A stretch of 64,000 nucleotides of DNA from Actinomycetota bacterium. GTDB taxonomy: Bacteria > Actinomycetota > Thermoleophilia > Gaiellales > Gaiellaceae. Location: NCBI GenBank assembly GCA_003162055.1, contig PMNA01000013.1, positions 1 to 64,000 of the forward strand, read 5' to 3'. Both the position numbers and the translations under genes were made by a program. Under the pieces are notes generated by a model. It saw only the letters and a list, made by a program, of their open reading frames with translations. It had not been told where the DNA came from and made no database searches. Of this stretch, positions 24,221 to 33,058 are shown piece after piece; position 1 is the first letter of the stretch, and each line of letters starts with the position of its first letter.

Positions 24221-25975
24221 CTACGCCTTCTTGATGTGCGTGATGGTGTCGATACCCGTCATCTGCAGGTAGCCACCCCACATGCACGGAATGAAGTGCA
24301 TTCCCTTCTTTGTACTCGACGGCCAGTTCTTCCAGTACTTGGACTGGGTCTGTGACCAGATGCCGTTGTACCAGAGCGGGATGATCGGAACCTGAGTGAG
24401 CTCGACCTTCTCGAGCGCGCTCAGGAGCGTCTTCCGACCCTTTACATCAGTCGGCGGGGTCTGGTCGAGCTTCTTGACCATTGCCCACGCGGTCGGGTTG
24501 CTGTACCGACCGTAGTTGGCGAACGTCTGACCAGAACCGGTCGTGATGATCGGCAGGTGGAAGATGCCGTTGAAGTACGTCCACGGGTTGTCGCTGATCT
24601 GATAGGCGTTGTCGACTTCCAGGTCGTACTTACCCTGGTTACGATCAGTCGTCTGAACCTGTCCCTGCGAACCTGTCACGACGTTGACATCGATACCGGC
24701 AGCTCTTTCACCGGACACGATGATCGACCGTGCAGCTTCCCAGTCCGACCAACCGGACGGAACCTCAATCGTGAGGCTGAGCTTGCTTCCGTCCTTGTTA
24801 TTGACGAACCCGTTGGATCCGACCTTGTAGCCGGCTGCCGCGAGATCTGCCTTCGCGGCGGTGACATCAGCTACCTTGAAGCCCAACTTGTTCACTTGCT
24901 TCTGGTCGATCCACTTCTTCCAGACTTTCAGTAGACCAGTCTGGTTCGCGACCGTCGTGATTCCGTCGTAGTCACCGCTACCAGTGATCTTGTAGCTGTT
25001 GACTGCCTCAGCGAGAGCCCTGCGGAACTTGGGATCGCCGAGCGCCGGTGACGACGCCTTGGCCGTGTTGACCTCGAGCCAAGCGGTGTTCGCGGCCAGA
25101 TCGTACGGCTTGCCTGGGAAGTAGGTCTGAGCCTGCCCCTTGGAGACGAGGGTCTGAATACCCGGTAGGTAGTTGTTGTTCAGATCCTCGATGTTCTTCA
25201 GAAGTCCCTCGAGGGCGTTGGTGTTGCTCGTGTTGACGAGGTCCTGGATGTATGTCGGAGCGGGCGAAGAAGCAACCTTCTTTGCCGCGGCCCACCATGA
25301 CTTCGCCGACCTCTTCTGCCACACGACACCCGTCGCGGGGTCGGAGGCTGACGTATCGAGCACGTACGGGCCTGTCCCGATCGGAGCCCAGCCTGCGGCG
25401 CTCCCTAGAGTCGTGAAGTTGGTCGCATTGATGCCACTGAACTGGCCCGGCCAAACGATCGGCAGGTTCCACATCAGGTTCTGCCACTGGATGTAGCTCG
25501 GCTTACCCTTGAAGGAGACTGTGATCGTGTTGCCCTTGACCTTCAGCTTCTTGACGGTCTTGTACAGGGTGTTCCAGTAGGCCGTCTTGATGGCCCCGAA
25601 CTTGAGGTCAGAGACAACAACGCCAGCAGTTAGCTTCTTGCCGTTGCTGAACTTGACTCCGTTTCGGACCTGGATCACGTAGTTCTTCCCGTTGAACCCA
25701 GCCTTCGTGGCGAGCCAGGGAATGTACTTGTCCGTCAGCGGGTCGTAGCGCAGGAGGGTCTCGTTAACGAGACCGACCATGCCTGTGGCCCAACCGCCGC
25801 CGAAGGGGTTGAAGTTTGACTCGGCTCCCCACGCGGTGCCGCTCGTGATGAGCAACTGGTTGCGCGGGAGGCTCGAGGCCTTCCCCTGGGCGCCAGCCCA
25901 GTTGGCTGCCAGCAGCGAAACCGCGGCTACCGCCACGATGCCGATGCTAACGGCCAGTTTTCTACGACTTACCAT
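24221..25975 (-). CDS. Extracellular solute-binding protein, family 5
   Basis: A 584-aa SBP_bac_5 receptor of an Opp-type ABC importer. The signal peptide (RRKLAVSIGIVAVAAVSLLAANWAGAQG) has an Ala-x-Ala-type cleavage site near residue 30 and no lipobox, so the protein may be tethered by partners or secreted. The body carries the family pattern LLRYDPLTDKYIPWLATK, and a C-terminal WAMVKKLDQTPP region. The ATG at 25975 follows GGAGGTGAAACAC. Opp-type receptors in several thermophiles and actinobacteria bind beta-glucan or beta-mannan oligosaccharides; the GH130 gene in the same operon suggests that here. A peptide ligand is the alternative. Confidence 0.9.
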   Translation of the reverse strand: MVSRRKLAVSIGIVAVAAVSLLAANWAGAQGKASSLPRNQLLITSGTAWGAESNFNPFGGGWATGMVGLVNETLLRYDPLTDKYIPWLATKAGFNGKNYVIQVRNGVKFSNGKKLTAGVVVSDLKFGAIKTAYWNTLYKTVKKLKVKGNTITVSFKGKPSYIQWQNLMWNLPIVWPGQFSGINATNFTTLGSAAGWAPIGTGPYVLDTSASDPATGVVWQKRSAKSWWAAAKKVASSPAPTYIQDLVNTSNTNALEGLLKNIEDLNNNYLPGIQTLVSKGQAQTYFPGKPYDLAANTAWLEVNTAKASSPALGDPKFRRALAEAVNSYKITGSGDYDGITTVANQTGLLKVWKKWIDQKQVNKLGFKVADVTAAKADLAAAGYKVGSNGFVNNKDGSKLSLTIEVPSGWSDWEAARSIIVSGERAAGIDVNVVTGSQGQVQTTDRNQGKYDLEVDNAYQISDNPWTYFNGIFHLPIITTGSGQTFANYGRYSNPTAWAMVKKLDQTPPTDVKGRKTLLSALEKVELTQVPIIPLWYNGIWSQTQSKYWKNWPSSTKKGMHFIPCMWGGYLQMTGIDTITHIKKA

Positions 25976-25988
25976 GTGTTTCACCTCC

Positions 25989-26006
25989 ACCGAGCCGCGA
26001 GGCTCG
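25989..26006 (-). repeat. 7-bp tetraloop hairpin in the 5' leader
   Basis: CCGAGCC (25989-25995), loop GCGA, GGCTCGG (26000-26006), placed just upstream of the ribosome binding site of the binding-protein gene. It may tune mRNA stability or initiation. Confidence 0.5.
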
Positions 26007-26407
26007 GATTGGTTTGTTGTATCTCGGAGAAGAAACAGCGGATCGAGTTACGGTCTTGCCGTTCCCGGATGCTCTCTCCGAGGAGTAGCGACATACGCGC
26101 CCGTCCGAAAACGGGCTCTTTCCACGAGCCCGATGTGAGCGCTCGCGGAAACCGGTCAGCCGTCCGGTCGGCGCCTCGCCGCGGAATGCGGCCGAAGGAA
26201 GGTGCCGAACGACGGACGGCGAAAGCGATGGAAGAGGCTGTGACTCGTTGTTGACGGCTAGCTCGGCGCTGAATGAGGTGGGCGCTGGAGCTACTTGCAA
26301 GGCCATGTAAGTGATCTGAGTCATCGCAGCCGGATATTTGCTGGGCATCCTTTGACCGCGAGCACTGTAATTGCACCAGAGGTCGCCAGATGACCAGCTC
26401 CGATGAC

Positions 26408-26436
26408 TTGATACTTCGTGGCGGGGGGCGTGTCAA
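26408..26436 (-). promoter_or_regulatory. Sigma-70-type promoter of the mannoside operon
   Basis: On the minus strand TTGACA (26431-26436) and TATCAA (26408-26413) are 17 bases apart. It is the best promoter match upstream of the binding-protein gene. It would give a leader of roughly 425 bases, in which I see no convincing gene. Confidence 0.6.
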
Positions 26437-26832
26437 GAGGCCCCAAACGGCCGAATGAGGCTCCTAGAGCCGAGAGCCGAGGATTCAAGCCACCTTGCGC
26501 TCGGTCTAAGAAGTTCCTAAGAAAACCTGAAAACGCTCTTATCCTGCCAGCGACCTCGAACGGCGGCAGCGGAGCGTGACGACGGGCATCATCCCGTGCA
26601 TCGGAGTGCGGGCTCGCGAAAGTCACATGCGCGCGCCCGCGAGCTCGATCTGAACTGAAGTCGAGAGCAGAGCGGTCGACACTGCCGAGCATCCGAGCCT
26701 TCGTTCCCGGGCCGCCGCCGCGCCCATAGGGAGAGCTTTGCGGGAAGCGGGATGCCCGTCCCTCGTGGCGAGATCGGCTCGAATCCCTCTAAAGGGTGTT
26801 CCTGCGATCGAGCGATTGGCCTTTAGTTCTGA
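26437..26832. other. Intergenic stretch without recognised features
   Basis: About 400 bases between the mannoside-operon promoter and the GGDEF-EAL gene. Open frames here have no family resemblance. A partial LacI-like half-site (TGAAAACGC) near 26528 is too degenerate to call. Confidence 0.5.
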
Positions 26833-26856
26833 TTGCGGCGGGTCGATGAAGCAATT

Positions 26857-28383
26857 ATGCGGCGTCTCTCATTAACAACTCAGTTCGGGGTTCTCAGTGC
26901 GGCACTGATCGTGGTCGTCGGCGTGGTCTTCCACGCCGGGGTGTGGGTCGCGATCACACTGGCGGTTCTTTACCTGCTTCAGCTCGCCCTAGTAGCGAGC
27001 GCTTCTCACAAGTTACGTATTCAGGTCGAGGAGAACGAGTATCAGGCTCTCCACGACACTCTGACCAGACTTCCCAACCGAACGCTCTTTCGCGACCGTA
27101 TGGAGCAGGCGATCCTGCAGGCGCGGCGCGAGGACTCCCGTTTCTCTCTCCTGGTCATGGACCTCGACAGGTTCAAGGAGATCAACGACACTCTCGGCCA
27201 TCGCAACGGCGATCTGATTCTCCAGGCCATCGGACCTCGCCTGCGCAACCTGCTTCGCGATGTCGACTCGATCGCTCGCTTCGGCGGCGACGAGTTCGCC
27301 GTGCTTCTGCCCGGGGCGGCGAGCGCGGACGCGGCGATGCGCGTGGCCAGCAAGATCGCGACGGCACTTTCGAGGCCGTTCATGTTGAAGGGCCTCACGC
27401 TCGACGTTGAGACCTCGATCGGGATCTCGCTCTTCCCCGACCATGGAACCGACGTGGACACGCTGATCCAGCGCGCCGACGTGGCGATGTACATGGCCAA
27501 GGAGGCGCACGCCGGCTACGAGGTCTACGCGGCCGACCGCGATCAGAACACGCCCAAGCGCCTGGCGCTACTTGGCGAGCTACGGCGGGGACTCGAGAAC
27601 AAGGAACTGGTGCTCTTCTATCAGCCCAAGGCTGATATCAAGACCGGCAAGGTCACCAGCGTCGAGGCTCTCCTGCGCTGGCAGCACCCCGAGCACGGTC
27701 TGACCTTCCCCGACGACTTCATCCCGCTCGCCGAGCACACCGGCTTGATCCGTCCGCTCACTCTCTACGTCCTCAACGAGGCGCTGGCGCAATGCCATCA
27801 GTGGCAAGAGCAGGGGCTCACGCTGAACATCGCGGTCAACCTCTCGGCGCGAAACCTGCTCGATTCCGAGCTCCCTGACGACGTCGCGCAACTTCTCGAC
27901 ACCTGGCAGGTGGATCCGTCGCTGCTCAAGCTGGAGATTACCGAGAACACGATCATGGTCGATCCGCCCAAGGCGCTCGAGGTGCTGACCAAGCTGCGCG
28001 ATCTCGGCGTCGGGCTGTCGATCGACGACTTCGGCACCGGTTACTCGTCGCTCTCCTACCTGCGCAAGCTGCCGGTAGAAGAGATAAAGATCGACCGCTC
28101 CTTCGTGATGAACATGCCGCAGAGCGAGAACGACCAGCAGATCGTGCGCTCGACCATCGACCTCGCGAGCGGCCTCGGGCTGAAGGTTGTTGCCGAGGGT
28201 GTCGAGACGAAGGACACCTGGCGCGAGCTCGCCGAGTTCGGTTGCGATGTCGTCCAGGGTTACTTCCTGACTCGGCCGATTCCGCCGCAGGAGCTGGTCG
28301 AATGGCTGGCCAAGCCGGTCGACGCTCCGGCGGCCACCGATAAGGCCTCGCACAAGAAGGCCAGCGCCCTCAAGGCCGTCTAG
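26857..28383 (+). CDS. GGDEF-EAL cyclic di-GMP protein
   Basis: A 508-aa membrane protein. Two N-terminal helices form a hairpin (TQFGVLSAALIVVVGVVF, then VWVAITLAVLYLLQLALV), a short coiled linker follows, then a GGDEF domain with intact GGDEF and an inhibitory-site RxxD five residues before it. The EAL domain has an intact EALLRW start, later ENTIM, and DDFGTGYSSLSYL loops, so both cyclase and phosphodiesterase activity are possible. No sensory domain besides the membrane part is present. A TTG eight codons upstream is an alternative start. No cyclic di-GMP receptor is adjacent. Confidence 0.92.
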   Translation: MRRLSLTTQFGVLSAALIVVVGVVFHAGVWVAITLAVLYLLQLALVASASHKLRIQVEENEYQALHDTLTRLPNRTLFRDRMEQAILQARREDSRFSLLVMDLDRFKEINDTLGHRNGDLILQAIGPRLRNLLRDVDSIARFGGDEFAVLLPGAASADAAMRVASKIATALSRPFMLKGLTLDVETSIGISLFPDHGTDVDTLIQRADVAMYMAKEAHAGYEVYAADRDQNTPKRLALLGELRRGLENKELVLFYQPKADIKTGKVTSVEALLRWQHPEHGLTFPDDFIPLAEHTGLIRPLTLYVLNEALAQCHQWQEQGLTLNIAVNLSARNLLDSELPDDVAQLLDTWQVDPSLLKLEITENTIMVDPPKALEVLTKLRDLGVGLSIDDFGTGYSSLSYLRKLPVEEIKIDRSFVMNMPQSENDQQIVRSTIDLASGLGLKVVAEGVETKDTWRELAEFGCDVVQGYFLTRPIPPQELVEWLAKPVDAPAATDKASHKKASALKAV

Positions 28384-28392
28384 GACCGGTCG

Positions 28393-29031
28393 CTAAACAG
28401 GTGGTCGGAGCACCGCGAACTGGTCGGTGATCTCCAGGCTGTGCGAGCGGAAGCGGAAGAGCGCCGCCGGGCGGCCGCCGCTGGGGCCCGAGGCACGTCT
28501 CTCTCCGGTTGGCTCGAGCAACTCGCGCCGTAGCAGCACTCGTTGCAGGTTCGTCGCCGAGACTTCGTGCCCGAGCGCGGCGGCGTAGAGATCGCGCAGC
28601 TGGGAGATCGAGAAAGAGCGCGGCGCGAGGGCGAAGCCGATGTTCGCGTAGGAGAGCTTGGCGCGCAGCCTTTCCCTGCCGGCGAGAATGATGGCGCCGT
28701 GATCGAAGGCCGTCTCGGGTAGCTGATCGACCGGGTACCAGCCGGTGTCGCCGGGGAGCTCCGGGTCGAGGTCGCTCGGTATGAGCCCGAGGTAGGCGGT
28801 TGCCACCTGCCATTCGTCGGGGTGGCGGACCGGGTCGCCGGTCGTGACGAGCTGCTCGATGTGGGAGAGCTCGCGCACGTCGACTTTCTCGGCCAGGTGG
28901 CGGCGGATCGAGTCCTCGAGCGTCTCGCCGCTCAGCAGATAGCCGCCGGGGAGGGCGAAGGCAGCGGCGAAGGGCGCCAGCGCACGCTGCCAGAGGAGCA
29001 CCTGCAACCGACCGTCGCGCACCTGGAGCAC
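28393..29031 (-). CDS. nrtR: NrtR-type Nudix transcriptional regulator
   Basis: A 212-aa protein with an N-terminal Nudix fold and a C-terminal winged helix (SISQLRDLYAAALGHEVSATNLQRVLLRRELLEPTG). The Nudix box (GGYLLSGETLEDSIRRHLAE) lost catalytic glutamates: REUxEE reads RHLAEK. NrtR proteins keep the fold to bind ADP-ribose and control NAD synthesis genes. It diverges from nadB-nadC-nadA, the expected target. The GTG at 29031 is the only usable start in frame, yet homology seems to begin about eight residues earlier, so the true start is uncertain. Confidence 0.85.
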   Translation of the reverse strand: MLQVRDGRLQVLLWQRALAPFAAAFALPGGYLLSGETLEDSIRRHLAEKVDVRELSHIEQLVTTGDPVRHPDEWQVATAYLGLIPSDLDPELPGDTGWYPVDQLPETAFDHGAIILAGRERLRAKLSYANIGFALAPRSFSISQLRDLYAAALGHEVSATNLQRVLLRRELLEPTGERRASGPSGGRPAALFRFRSHSLEITDQFAVLRPPV

Positions 29032-29112
29032 GACTGCTAGGACGACGTGGGTTGGCTTCTCGTGCGTGGGCGTTCCTGTCTGGGGAGGCGAGAACCTGGT
29101 AAACTTCCGAAC

Positions 29113-29139
29113 AGGTTTTCTACTTATAGTCGATAACCT
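29113..29139. promoter_or_regulatory. Possible NrtR operator
   Basis: AGGTT (29113-29117) and AACCT (29135-29139) form a dyad around an AT-rich centre in the gap between divergent nrtR and nadB, 18 bases before the nadB ATG. The position fits autoregulation and repression of nadB; the match to known NrtR sites is not established. Confidence 0.35.
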
Positions 29140-29156
29140 AGCGGACCAGCGAGCAA

Positions 29157-30578
29157 ATGACCAAGCCGACCGGCAACGAGAGCAGTGAGAACCGCGTCGA
29201 TCTACTCGTCGTCGGGTCGGGAATCGCCGGGCTCGTCACTGCCCTGACCGCGGCCGAGCACGGCGCCGACGTGATGGTCGTTTCCAAGGGCACGCTCTCA
29301 TCGTCGGCTTCGTATCACGCGCAGGGAGGCATCGCGGCAGCCTGCGGCGAGGACGACAGCCCAGAGCTGCATGCGGCCGACACGATCATCGCCGGCCGGG
29401 GACTGTGCCGTCCGAGCGCGGTCGAGGCGCTGGTCGAGGAGGCCCCTGCCCGGATCGACGATTTGCGCGCCTGGGGCGTTCGCTTCGGAGCGGAGCCGGG
29501 GCTCGAAGGCGGCCACTCGCGCTCGCGGGTGTTCCAGTCGCGCGGGGCCGAGACCGGGCGCGAGATCGAGCTGGCGCTTGCCCGCCAGGTGCGCGCAGAC
29601 AAGCGCATCCGCGTTGTCGAGAACGAGCGCGTGCTCGGGCTCTGGCGCGAGCGAGGAGATTGCGCCGGTGTAATCACGGAAAACGGGCCGCTGTCTTCGC
29701 CGGCCACGCTACTGGCGACCGGCGGAGCCGGGGCGCTCTGGTCGCGAACGACGAATCCGCGCGGGGCGCTCGGCGAGGGAATCGCCATCGCCTACCGGGC
29801 CGGCGCCGCGGTCGCGGATCTCGAGTTCGTTCAGTTCCACCCGACCGCTTTGTCGGCCAACGGCATGTTGCTGAGCGAGGCTCTTCGCGGCGCCGGTGCG
29901 CTGCTCCTGGACTCCAGCGGCGAGCGCTTCACCGACGAGTTGGCGCCGCGTGACGTGGTGGCTCGGGCGATCGCCGCGCGCGGCAGCGCCCTGCTCGACC
30001 TTCGCCCGATTGACCGGGGGCGCTTCCCGGCCCTGATCGATCGCATCCGCGAGGCCGGTTTCAATCCCGACATCGAGCCGGTGCCGGTTGCTCCTGCGGC
30101 GCACTACACGCTCGGAGGAATAATCACCGATCTCGACGGCCGCGCGACTCTGCCCGGTCTGTATGCGGCCGGCGAGTGCGCCTGCACGGGTGTCCACGGC
30201 GCGAACCGACTGGCCTCGAACTCGTTGCTCGAGTGCGTCGTCTTTGGCCGCCGCGCGGCTCTCGCGGCGCTGGCGGACGCTCCTTCCGCCTTCGACCCCG
30301 AGCCGCCGGAGGCGCTTTCCACGGAGGTCGATCGGGTCGATCGAAAACTGCGCGCGCAGATGTGGCAAGGTGCGGGGCTGGTGCGCGATGCGGCCGGCCT
30401 GGAGCCGCTCCTTGCGGCTTCGGCGCTGGTTCCGCGCCTGGTTGCCGAGTGCGCGCTGCATCGCCGTGAGAGCCGCGGCGTCCACTTCCGCGCCGACTTC
30501 CCGATCGAAGAGCCGGAACTGGCGGCGCACACCGTTCTTCGCCAAGGGCAAGAGCCGCTGTTCGAGCGATGGAACTGA
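29157..30578 (+). CDS. nadB: L-aspartate oxidase
   Basis: A 473-aa FAD enzyme that oxidises L-aspartate to iminoaspartate, the first step of de novo NAD synthesis. The dinucleotide motif is VVGSGIAGLVTALTA; succinate-dehydrogenase-type active-site segments follow (SSASYHAQGGIAAA; LEFVQFHPTAL; HYTLGGIITDL; CTGVHGANRLASNSLLE). The C-terminal helical domain is shorter than in E. coli. It overlaps nadC by 10 bp. The start is ATG with only a weak ribosome binding site. Confidence 0.95.
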   Translation: MTKPTGNESSENRVDLLVVGSGIAGLVTALTAAEHGADVMVVSKGTLSSSASYHAQGGIAAACGEDDSPELHAADTIIAGRGLCRPSAVEALVEEAPARIDDLRAWGVRFGAEPGLEGGHSRSRVFQSRGAETGREIELALARQVRADKRIRVVENERVLGLWRERGDCAGVITENGPLSSPATLLATGGAGALWSRTTNPRGALGEGIAIAYRAGAAVADLEFVQFHPTALSANGMLLSEALRGAGALLLDSSGERFTDELAPRDVVARAIAARGSALLDLRPIDRGRFPALIDRIREAGFNPDIEPVPVAPAAHYTLGGIITDLDGRATLPGLYAAGECACTGVHGANRLASNSLLECVVFGRRAALAALADAPSAFDPEPPEALSTEVDRVDRKLRAQMWQGAGLVRDAAGLEPLLAASALVPRLVAECALHRRESRGVHFRADFPIEEPELAAHTVLRQGQEPLFERWN

Positions 30579-31420
30579 CACAGACCGAATTGGAGCGCGC
30601 TTTCGCCGAGGTGGTCGGGCGAGCGCTGGCCGAGGACATCGGGTCGGGCGACCTCACCAGTGAGGTGCTCTTCGGCGCCGACGATCGCTGCAAGGCGGTG
30701 ATCCTGCTCAAAGAGGCGGGAGTCGTCTGTGGCCTGCCGGTCGTGAGCGCCGCCTTCCGCAAGCTCGATCAGGCGATCGAGCTCGAGCGGCTGGCCGGCG
30801 AAGGGGAGCTCGTGGCCGCGGCGCCGCAAGAGCTGGTGCGGCTGACCGGTCGCACGCGGGCGATTCTCGGCGCCGAGCGCGTTGCCCTGAACCTGCTCGG
30901 GCGGTTGTCGGGGATCGCCACCTTGACGCGGAGATTTGTCGAGGCGGTCGAGGGCAGCGGGGTCGCCGTTCTCGACACGCGCAAGACGACGCCCGGGCTG
31001 AGGATCTTGGAGAAGTACGCGGTTCAGATCGGCGGCGGCGTCAACCACCGCTTCGGGCTCTTCGACGCCGTGCTCGTGAAGGACAATCACCTACGCCTAG
31101 CGGGCGGCGTGGCGGAGGCCGTGCGCCGCCTGCGTAGCTCGGCATCGCTGCCGCTGGAGGTCGAGGCCGATACGCACGAGCAGGTCGAGCAGGCGCTGGG
31201 GCTCGGCGTGGAGCGCATCCTGCTCGACAACATGAGCCCGTCCGAGGTGGCCACTGCGGTAGAGCTGGTCGCCGCCCGCGCTCAGCTGGAGGTATCGGGC
31301 GGAGTTACGCTCGACAACGTGCGCGCCTACGCCGAGACGGGTGTGAATGCGATCTCGATCGGGGCTCTGACCCACTCGGCCCGCTCTCTCGACGTCTCGC
31401 TGGAGGTGCTGGAGCCTTGA
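30569..31420 (+). CDS. nadC: Nicotinate-nucleotide pyrophosphorylase (QPRTase)
   Basis: A 283-aa enzyme that makes nicotinate mononucleotide from quinolinate and PRPP. Family marks are EDIGSGDLTSE, the RT.. motif in VLDTRKTTPGLR with Arg/Lys for quinolinate, GGGVNHRFGLFDAVLVKDNH, and GGVTLDNVRAYAETGVNAIS for PRPP phosphate. It starts inside the end of nadB and overlaps nadA by 4 bp. Confidence 0.96.
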   Translation: MELTQTELERAFAEVVGRALAEDIGSGDLTSEVLFGADDRCKAVILLKEAGVVCGLPVVSAAFRKLDQAIELERLAGEGELVAAAPQELVRLTGRTRAILGAERVALNLLGRLSGIATLTRRFVEAVEGSGVAVLDTRKTTPGLRILEKYAVQIGGGVNHRFGLFDAVLVKDNHLRLAGGVAEAVRRLRSSASLPLEVEADTHEQVEQALGLGVERILLDNMSPSEVATAVELVAARAQLEVSGGVTLDNVRAYAETGVNAISIGALTHSARSLDVSLEVLEP

Positions 31421-32352
31421 CTAGCGAACTCATCGAGTCGTTGCAGGATGAGGTTCGGTCTCTCGCGCGCGCGCGAGAGGCGGTGATCCTCGCCCACAAC
31501 TACCAGCTGCCCGAGGTTCAGGACGTCGCCGACTTCGTGGGCGACTCGCTCGGGCTCTCGCGCGAAGCGGCTCGTGCCGAGGGCCGGGCAATCGTGTTCT
31601 GTGGCGTTCACTTCATGGCCGAGACAGCGAAGATTCTCTCTCCCGAGAAGACCGTCCTGATTCCCGACCTCGCGGCCGGCTGCTCGCTTGCCGAATCGAT
31701 CGACGCCGGTCAGCTGCGGGCCTGGAAGGCGAAGCATCCCGGCGCCGTGGTCGTCTCCTACGTCAACACCTCCGCGGCGGTCAAGGCCGAGAGCGACTAC
31801 TGCTGCACCTCGGGCAACGTTCGCGCGGTGATCGAGTCGATTCCGGCCGAGCAGGAGATTCTCTTCCTGCCCGATCTCTACCTCGGTCTTTGGGCCGAGC
31901 AGGTGACCGGCCGCCGGCTTCATCTCTGGCTCGGTGAGTGTCACGTGCATGCGGGCATCCGGCCGCACGACATCGATCGCGTCTTGGCCGAAGCGCCCGA
32001 TGCCGAGTTGCTCGTCCATCCCGAATGCGGCTGCGCCAGCCAGGCGATGGCTTTCGCCGGCGAGCGTGCGCACATCCTCTCGACCGAGGGGATGCTCACC
32101 TTCGCCGCGCGCAGCGAGCGGAATCGTTTCAAGGTCGCGACCGAGGTTGGAATCCTGTACCGGCTGCACAAGGAGCTGCCCGGCAAGAGCTTCGAGCCCG
32201 TCAACGGCGAGGCCGTCTGCCGCTTCATGAAGATGATCACGCTCGAGAAGCTGCGCGACTCGCTGCGCGACTGGCGCTACGAGGTGACGGTCGATCCGGA
32301 GACCCAGGCCCGCGCACGCACGGCGATCGAGCGCATGGTGGCGACCGGCTGA
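31417..32352 (+). CDS. nadA: Quinolinate synthase
   Basis: A 311-aa iron-sulfur enzyme condensing iminoaspartate with dihydroxyacetone phosphate to quinolinate. The three cluster cysteines lie in VFCGVHFMAE, the CCTSGNVRAV region, and HPECGCASQAM. The TTG start overlaps the nadC stop (TTGA). With nadB and nadC it completes de novo NAD synthesis; the gene order B-C-A and the divergent NrtR suggest one regulated operon. A hairpin terminator follows. Confidence 0.96.
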   Translation: MTSELIESLQDEVRSLARAREAVILAHNYQLPEVQDVADFVGDSLGLSREAARAEGRAIVFCGVHFMAETAKILSPEKTVLIPDLAAGCSLAESIDAGQLRAWKAKHPGAVVVSYVNTSAAVKAESDYCCTSGNVRAVIESIPAEQEILFLPDLYLGLWAEQVTGRRLHLWLGECHVHAGIRPHDIDRVLAEAPDAELLVHPECGCASQAMAFAGERAHILSTEGMLTFAARSERNRFKVATEVGILYRLHKELPGKSFEPVNGEAVCRFMKMITLEKLRDSLRDWRYEVTVDPETQARARTAIERMVATG

Positions 32353-32354
32353 GA

Positions 32355-32378
32355 AGAGCCGCGCTCGTGAGCGGCTCT
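32355..32378. terminator. Hairpin between convergent nadA and the HEXXH gene
   Basis: AGAGCCGC (32355-32362) pairs with GCGGCTCT (32371-32378) across an 8-base loop, directly after the nadA stop and touching the stop of the convergent gene. No T run, so it would be a bidirectional but imperfect terminator. Confidence 0.5.
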
Positions 32379-32980
32379 CAGCCCGTCGGCCAGCTGGAGC
32401 TCTGCGGATCCAGGTCGAGGCTGCCGCCGTCGACGCAGCCGTCGGGGAGGCTGTAGTCGGTCGGCATGAGTGGCTCGTCGACGGCGAGGAAGTGGGCGGC
32501 CACGGCTCTCGCCTCGGCGGGCGGAGAGCCCAGGCGCTCGGCGACACGCGCCACTGTCTGGATCGCGTAGCACTGAGCGTCGGCTTCGCTTTGGACGCCG
32601 CGCAGGTGTTGGGATTCGTGACTGAGCACGAGCACCGCGTACACGGCCCTCTCGACCCTGTCGGAGCAGGGAGTAGTGCCGAAGACGCACGAGAACTCGG
32701 CGCGCTTGCGCGTCGCACCGTAGTCGGAGAGATCGTGACAGACAGAGGTCTCGAGATGGGTCGTGTTGCTCGGCTTGCCGTTTGCGTCGAACATCACCGA
32801 TCCTCCGCTGCCGCCGAGATCGATCAGCCCGCGCAGGAAGCCCGGGCAATCCACGCTCACGGGCCGGCCGGCGATCTCGCTTGCCACGCCGCTGAGCCTG
32901 TGATCCAGGCTCAGCTCACGGTGAGCTTCCCAGCCGACGAGCACCGCGACGAGAAGGACGAGAACCGCAAGCACGCGCAC
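32378..32980 (-). CDS. Membrane-anchored or secreted protein with HEXXH motif
   Basis: A 200-aa protein. The N-terminus is a hydrophobic helix (VLAVLVLLVAVLVGW), so the rest lies outside. A zinc-protease-like HESQH sits in VLSHESQHLRGVQSE, followed nine to ten residues later by EADAQCYA, where the Glu could be a third metal ligand. Six or more Cys in the exported part suggest disulfides. I recognise no named peptidase family; the short catalytic part and the HEXXH-E spacing fit small zincins, but the motif can occur by chance. GTG start without a clear ribosome binding site. Confidence 0.6.
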   Translation of the reverse strand: MRVLAVLVLLVAVLVGWEAHRELSLDHRLSGVASEIAGRPVSVDCPGFLRGLIDLGGSGGSVMFDANGKPSNTTHLETSVCHDLSDYGATRKRAEFSCVFGTTPCSDRVERAVYAVLVLSHESQHLRGVQSEADAQCYAIQTVARVAERLGSPPAEARAVAAHFLAVDEPLMPTDYSLPDGCVDGGSLDLDPQSSSWPTG

Positions 32981-33058
32981 GTTTCCAGCTTCGGCGCCAG
33001 CCCGGCGTTCCTTGAGGTTCGCGGAGATAACGAGTTGCAGCAGGTATCGTCTTAGTTA

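Noticed and set aside
25962-26348. 128-aa leader gene upstream of the binding protein
   Set aside because: It overlaps the binding-protein start, has no ribosome binding site and no recognisable pattern.
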